Assembly (NCBI GenBank): GCA_030620095.1
Contig: JAUTXW010004477.1
Span: 658,501-722,500 of the forward strand
Length of the DNA: 64,000 nucleotides
Source of the DNA: Kuschelorhynchus macadamiae
Lineage: Eukaryota > Arthropoda > Insecta > Coleoptera > Curculionidae
Reading direction: 5' to 3'
The translations under genes and the position numbers were made by a program. Each line of letters begins with the position of its first letter. Position 1 is the stretch's first letter. Shown here one piece after another: positions 59,712-64,000 of the stretch. The notes below the pieces were generated by a model. It worked only from the letters and a program-made list of their open reading frames with translations. It made no database searches and had not been told where the DNA came from.

Positions 59712-59814
59712 TCATTATATTTACGAATATTATCAATTTTTTTCTGCGAGTAGATAAACGTAATCTTCCCTTGGCTCGCCCCAATAACCAGGTTCCATGA
59801 TAAAGAAATTATAA
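59712..59814 (-). CDS. Candidate internal exon of a host gene (frame break in A-run)
   Basis: On the minus strand, TTTACTTTCTTTAG is a good acceptor and AATGA|GTAAGTTTT a consensus donor. The frame from the acceptor reads MEPGYWGEPREDYVYLLAEK (rich in Trp, Gly, Pro and Glu, unlike chance AT-rich translation) and then meets a stop after a run of seven A. The adjacent frame (IDNIRKYNE) is open from that A-run to the donor. So either the A-run has a one-base error or allele, or the exon is decaying. It lies ~260 bp downstream of the signal-anchor frame at 60075. Confidence 0.45.
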
Positions 59815-59902
59815 CTAAAGAAAGTAAAAATTCGAAGTTCAGAATTACAAAAATATAGACGGTCATAAAACGAAGAATAGTCGGGAACCAAATAAAGTTT
59901 TG

Positions 59903-60075
59903 TTAGGTTAATATATAACAAAATAAGTAATACGTAAACAATATTTCACTAGTGACTAGAAAATTTGACCGGTACAACGAAAAACGCAAATCATAATATC
60001 TATACGTCAACAAGCATAACACGAATAATACGAGCACCTGATACCTCATGCGGTTGGGGTTTTTCTTGGAAATCA
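59903..60075 (-). CDS. Candidate first exon of a type II membrane protein
   Basis: From ATG at 60075 (G at -3) the minus strand reads MISKKNPNRMRYQVLVLF.. : a short basic head, a ~17-residue hydrophobic segment (about residues 12-28), then YYDLRFSLYRS. This is the layout of a Golgi type II signal anchor, as in glycosyl- and sulfotransferases. A longer frame runs from 60145. The coding part probably ends at a donor before 59903, where the translation becomes Phe/Leu/Tyr-rich; candidate donors are weak. With the 59712-59814 exon it may form one gene; later exons were not found. Confidence 0.4.
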
Positions 60076-60279
60076 TAGCGGACTCCAGGTATTTTCGAGG
60101 AATGCTGGTTGTTTGGAAAAATATGTTACACAAAATCAGTTTCATAGTTGGACATTTTTTACTTCTTTGATAAAGGGAAGCAATATAAAAATTACCCTCT
60201 GGATTTTTCCAGATATTTACAATTCAGGGACCCTAGATCCGAAAAACATATTTTCTCATTTGCGTCGCGCGTCGGTCTT

Positions 60280-61170
60280 ACTTACCCAATTGACCTCAAA
60301 TTTTGATCAAAAATTAAGGATCATATGGGGGTGACTTGTTAACATTTTGGTAAAAACCCAATAAGGAGAAACAAAATGAAGGTCTAGTGAAATATTAAAA
60401 AAATGCCACTAAAAAATACCACTATCCATTTACATTCAAATTTTGCACAAAAATCAAGTAGTACATATGAATCAATTGTAAATATTTGGTACGAAACAGA
60501 ATGGCGGCTAAATAAAATATTTAAAAATTCAACCTGATAAAACCACTTACTAAGTTGATTTCAAATTTTGCCCTAGAATTAATAATGTTATAGAGATAAA
60601 CTGGTAAAATTCTGGTACGAATTCCGGATGGGATACAATAAATGTTTGTAATAATGAAAGGTTCTACATATTTTCCCGTTTCAGCGGGTGCCCAAAAATA
60701 TATTTTCTTAATTTTGTCGCTCAGTCTGCCGGTCTCTTTGTCTGCCAGTTCGTGGCATAGCTAAAAAACTATGTACTCCATTGACTTCAAATTTTGGTCA
60801 ACAATTAAGGGTTAATGGGGATGACCTGGTAATATTTTGGTAAAAATCCAATATATCTCGGAACAAAATGGGGCCTAGTGAAATGTTAAAAAAAATATTA
60901 ATAAAAGTAATTATCCAATTAAAGTCAACTTTTGAACAAAAATCAAATGTTACGTAGGAACCAATTTTGGTACGAATCTAAGACAGCAAACCAAGATGAC
61001 GGCCTACTAAAAATTTTATAAATTAGCCTGAAAAAACTCCTCATCAAATTAATTACAAAATGTGTGTAAAAATTAAGTGTCATCAATTTATTTTAAATTA
61101 TGCCAAAAATCAAATTTGGCATATATATAAATAGGTAAAATATTGGTACGAGTACAATATGGTGGAACAA
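60280..61170 (+). repeat. ~130-bp repeat array, plus orientation (third locus)
   Basis: About six degenerate units with cores near 60370, 60500, 60625, 60860, 60985 and 61155. They share CAAATTTTGATCAAAAATTA, CATATGGGGATGACCTGGTA and ATGGCGGCC strings with 43900-44510 and 51350-52010. Confidence 0.85.
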
Positions 61171-61231
61171 AATTGCTCCTATTAAAAATGTTTGAAGAGA
61201 GTATATATATTCACACAGATACACACATATA

Positions 61232-61395
<164 letters not shown>

Positions 61396-61535
61396 TATAC
61401 ATGTTGATTCTAGCTGTACATCCGTTCACTACTGTCGTTCTGAAAAGAACAGTTTTGCTGACGTTTCGTCAAAATCACATTTGGCATTCTAGCGTCCGAA
61501 TCGAGACTGAGTCTCCATTCGATTTGCTTATCAGT

Positions 61536-61608
61536 GGTACGATAGCGCAATTTGTTAGAGCAATGAACTAGTGATCCAGAGGTGCGGATTCGATCCCCGC
61601 TCGTATCA
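61536..61608 (+). tRNA. tRNA-Thr(AGU)-like sequence, copy 1 (SINE head or pseudogene)
   Basis: 73 bases fold as a tRNA. The acceptor stem GGTACGA pairs with TCGTATC (one G-T), the discriminator is A, the A-box-like region is TAGCGCAATTTGTTAGAGC, the anticodon loop CTAGTGA would give AGU (Thr), and the B box is GGATTCGATCC. The D and anticodon stems have mismatches. There are three diverged tandem copies with attached tails, so this is more likely a tRNA-derived SINE or pseudogene family than a working tRNA. It may still recruit Pol III. Confidence 0.6.
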
Positions 61609-61879
61609 TAACTTTTGCTGTTGATTATAAATATTTCTGAAAATATATTTCACAGTTTAAAAAGAAAATGATAAAATACTTCTATTCAAAATTTGGCTTA
61701 TACGGGCATAACATAAAAATTATAAATTTACTTATATGGACGGTACCTAATGGCGATGTCAAGTTTGACGTCCAGTCAGGAACACCGCGCCATAAGATTA
61801 CAATATTTGGCAGGATCAACAATGGTTATCATACTGGTGGGTTTGAATATGTACAAGTTCTAACGAGTTGCTTATCAGT

Positions 61880-61955
61880 GATACGATAGCGCAGTTAGTA
61901 GCAGTAGTAATGGACTAGTGATACAAAGGTGCGGGTTCGATCCCCTCTCGTACGA
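61880..61955 (+). tRNA. tRNA-Thr-like sequence, copy 2 (degenerate)
   Basis: Retains GATACGA..TCGTACG ends, the GACTAGTGAT anticodon region and an intact B box (GGTTCGATCC), but the D arm has about three extra bases and the anticodon stem is mispaired. Probably not a functional tRNA. Confidence 0.5.
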
Positions 61956-62171
61956 TAACTTTTGCTGTTGATTATAAATATTTCACAGTTTAAAAATAAA
62001 CTAATAAAATACTTCGTATTCAAAATTTGGCTTATACGGCCACTACGTAAAAATTATAAATTTACTAATATGGACGGTACTTAATAAGGTTACAATATTT
62101 GGCAGGATCAACAATGGTTAGGATACTGATGGGCTTGAATATGTATAAGTTCTAACGAATTGCTTATCAGT

Positions 62172-62244
62172 GGTGCGCTAGTGAAATTGGTTCGAGCAAT
62201 GGACTAGTGACCGAGAGGTGAAGGTTCGATCCCCGCTAGTATCA
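62172..62244 (+). tRNA. tRNA-Thr-like sequence, copy 3 (degenerate)
   Basis: 73 bases with a good B box (GGTTCGATCC) and AATTGGTTCGAGCA in the D arm. The acceptor stem (GGTGCGC versus TAGTATC) is badly mispaired. Confidence 0.5.
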
Positions 62245-62384
62245 TAACTTTTGCTATTAATTATAAATATTTTTAAAAATATATTTCACAGTTTAAAAAC
62301 AAACTGATAAAATACTTCTATTCATTATTTAGTCTTGTTAGGATTTTTTAATAGAAATCTTGTGGTTTATGCATATATTTAATA

Positions 62385-63060
62385 GTACAGGTTATGAATT
62401 TCAGTCAATATTTCAAAATGACGGCGCCAACATGGCGGACATGTTAAAATTCACATCGGTGCCTGGGTTTTTTTTTTTTAAATAAGGTCGTCAACATGGC
62501 GAACTAATAGCGATACCTGCGGGCTTTTAAAAGTGCAAATTATGGAATTTTTGAAACATTTAAAAATTCAAAATGAGGACATTGATATGTTTTGTCGTTT
62601 GTGTAGATTCGACTGAATATCGGTATCTGGGGTTTTTTAAGAGTGCAAATTATGAATTATCAACGATTCAAAATTTACAATGGTGGACGGATTTTTTATT
62701 TTTACGGTTTCGACTGGGAAAATCGGTATCTATAAGGATTTTTAATAGTGCAAATTACGAAATTTTTAGTCAATATGTAAAAATTCGGAATAGCGGTTCC
62801 AACATGGATCAATATTTGGGGGTTTTTCAGAGAGCAACTTATGAACTTTTAGTTAACATTTAAAAATTCAAAATGGGCGGACGGATTTTCTCATTTGTGT
62901 AAGATTCGACGAAAAATCGGTACCTGAGAGTTTTTTAGATTGAAAGTTATGAATTTTTTTGTGCACATTAAAAATTCAAAATTGTGCCGTCGATATGGCT
63001 GACGAATTTAGTTATTTGAGAAGATTCGACTAAGAATCGCTATCAAGAGTTACAAGTTAT
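62385..63060 (+). repeat. Minisatellite array, ~85-145-bp units
   Basis: About six degenerate units start GTGCAAATTATGAATTTT and continue TTTAAAAATTCAAAATGGCGGA, ATTCGACTGAAAATCGGTA and a CCTGGGGGTTTTTTA-type end, with starts near 62391, 62535, 62645, 62750, 62835 and 62945. It is distinct from the ~130-bp family although both contain AAAATGGCGG. The 96-codon frame at 62573-62863 is read across it. Confidence 0.8.
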
Positions 63061-63441
63061 AAGTAGAGCACGTCCCATTTTCGATTCCCTTATTAGCAAA
63101 TGTAAATCAATGAGGTTTTCGTTAACCTAAGCTACTTTTTGTAGAACTTTCCATAAATACAGTTTTCATAGCTCTCTTGTTTTTTAAGATACAGTGTGAT
63201 ATTAAAAAAAGGTTGATTTTGAAAATAACTTGTAACTTTCTTGTAAATTTTCAGATTTTGAATCCGATGTTTCGTGTTATGGAGCCCACGTCGAGACCCA
63301 CCATCAAGTTCGGGTTTAGATGCTTTGTACATTTGAGAAAAATTGATTTTCCATAATGAATTTGATATGGTTCTGGTTTTCCGTCTCTCTGTAAGTCATT
63401 ATCTTTTATGGAAAATTCTAAATTAGCTGTCCGATATTTAA
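63061..63441. other. Spacer, no gene recognised
   Basis: Frames at 63132-63332 and 63251-63460 on the minus strand lack recognised domains. Confidence 0.4.
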
Positions 63442-63890
63442 ATGCAGTACTTAATACCAATTACAGAAACCAACAGGTATGAAAAAACGCTATTTGATTA
63501 TTATATGATGGATTTCTATCAAGAAGTTACACAGAACTACGGCATAGAAACTACAATGTTATTGAAGAACTGGGCAAATTTGGAAGCAAAGCTTGCTAAC
63601 AGCACAAGCAGAAGAATGTTTTTTCATTCAATCAGTTTCACAATGCTAAAACAAAGACTTACGTAATTTAAAAGTGGCTGCCCAATAGGTAAAAATTCAT
63701 GCGCTGTGGTCGATTATAACTTAAAAACGGGACAACATTTTGATTACAATAATATCAAAATTTTAAATCGGGACAGCAATTATAAATATCGTTTGTCCAT
63801 GGAAATCTTTTTTATATATAAAAATAGCAACGCTATCAACTATAAATCTGATACCAATCAGCTCAGTAATATCTACTCAACGTATTAAAA
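63442..63890 (+). pseudogene. Internally deleted Penelope-like retroelement
   Basis: The 63442-63666 frame (TNRYEKTLFDYYMMDFYQEV, then LLKNWANLEAKLANSTSRRM and FFHSI) resembles the conserved N-terminal region before the RT of Penelope-like elements, where NW..LEKKL....RR.F is typical. After ~30 bp, 63690-63885 gives CAVVDYNLKTGQHFDYNNIK, ILNRDSNYKYRLSMEIFFI and INYKSDTNQLSNIY, matching the C-terminal end of the GIY-YIG domain (H..TGH.FD..N.KIL..E.NY..R...E...I...IN...DT..LS.IY). The RT core and most of GIY-YIG are missing, so it is a deletion derivative. The two anchors are recognised by motif pattern, not by search. Confidence 0.65.
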
Positions 63891-64000
63891 TAAAATTCAC
63901 ATGTAGACGTTGTCGTACACCTTGTAAATATACATCTTTAGCAAAAAAAGGTTATTGCTATCATTGATATTCTTCCAAAAATCGTTTACTTGCATTTAGT
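63891..64000. other. Window edge, nothing recognised
   Basis: AT-rich. A TACACCTTGTAAATATA string near 63918 resembles the CACCCTGTATA motif. Confidence 0.4.

Larger units (their letters stand above)
61609..62335 (+). repeat. Tandem tRNA-headed units (SINE-like tails)
   Basis: Three units (starts near 61525, 61869 and 62161; ~345 and ~292 bp apart) share a tRNA-like head, then AACTTTTGCTGTTGATTATAA, TTTCACAGTTTAAAAA, ACTGATAAAATACTTC and a CAAAATTTGGCTTATACGG tail. Unit 1 also contains ~60 bp (about 61755-61790) missing from unit 2, and unit 3 is truncated. Head-to-tail arrays of SINE-like units are unusual. Confidence 0.75.

Noticed and set aside
61440..61480. Hammerhead ribozyme in the GACGTTTCGTC region
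   Set aside because: The CUGANGA and GAAA core strings are not in workable order around a stem on either strand.

Overview
This is eukaryotic DNA. It is very AT-rich, has no operon structure, is full of long (TA)n runs, and carries a mix of transposable elements typical of insects: an intact BEL/Pao LTR retrotransposon, CR1/Jockey-type and R4/Dong-type LINEs, a decayed Helitron, a Penelope-like fragment and a hAT element. An arthropod, most likely an insect and possibly a beetle, is the best reading; the sequence does not name the species. Almost every long reading frame belongs to a mobile element. Only a few small exon-like pieces (about 56.3, 57.9 and 59.7-60.1 kb) look as if they could belong to host genes, and none is complete.

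Layout: 1-2.5 kb holds a degenerate tandem repeat and unassigned AT-rich DNA. 2.75-4.86 kb holds two tandem, decayed copies of the 3' part of a LINE. 5-10.4 kb is intergenic DNA with three large inverted-repeat structures, the most striking being a 274-bp palindrome with perfect 109-bp arms (6721-6994). A (TA)n run ends at 10566. 10991-19860 is a tandem duplication of about 950 bp whose first copy was split by a 6953-bp BEL/Pao element on the minus strand, with 487-bp LTRs, 5-bp target duplications and one open 1728-codon gag-pol frame. The second duplicate copy preserves the unoccupied target site. 22.3-26.3 kb is a broken Helitron (DUF6570-like region to PIF1 helicase). 26.35-30.5 kb is a broken R4/Dong-type LINE. 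32326-33418 is a fully delimited hAT-type element with an 8-bp target duplication. At 34749-36083 two 99%-identical 301-bp repeats each carry a THAP-like first-exon candidate. 36.2-40.4 kb is a nearly full-length but broken CR1/Jockey-type LINE with an (ATT)n tail.

41.1-46.3 kb and 47.8-55.3 kb are two diverged copies of one large block. Each includes arrays of a ~130-bp repeat containing a GATGGCGGAACAAAATGGCGG-like core in both orientations, a palindromic NRF1-type site, and ~225-bp tandem units that resemble Penelope-type termini. 55.3-60.1 kb is the least repetitive stretch and holds the host exon candidates. 60.3-61.2 kb is another ~130-bp repeat array, followed by a long (TA)n tract, three tandem units each headed by a tRNA-Thr-like sequence, a second minisatellite, and an internally deleted Penelope-like element at the right edge.

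The only element that looks capable of acting today is the BEL/Pao element: its LTRs differ at one position in 487 and its polyprotein frame is open with all expected catalytic residues. Everything else is a fossil record of nested insertions and local duplications.
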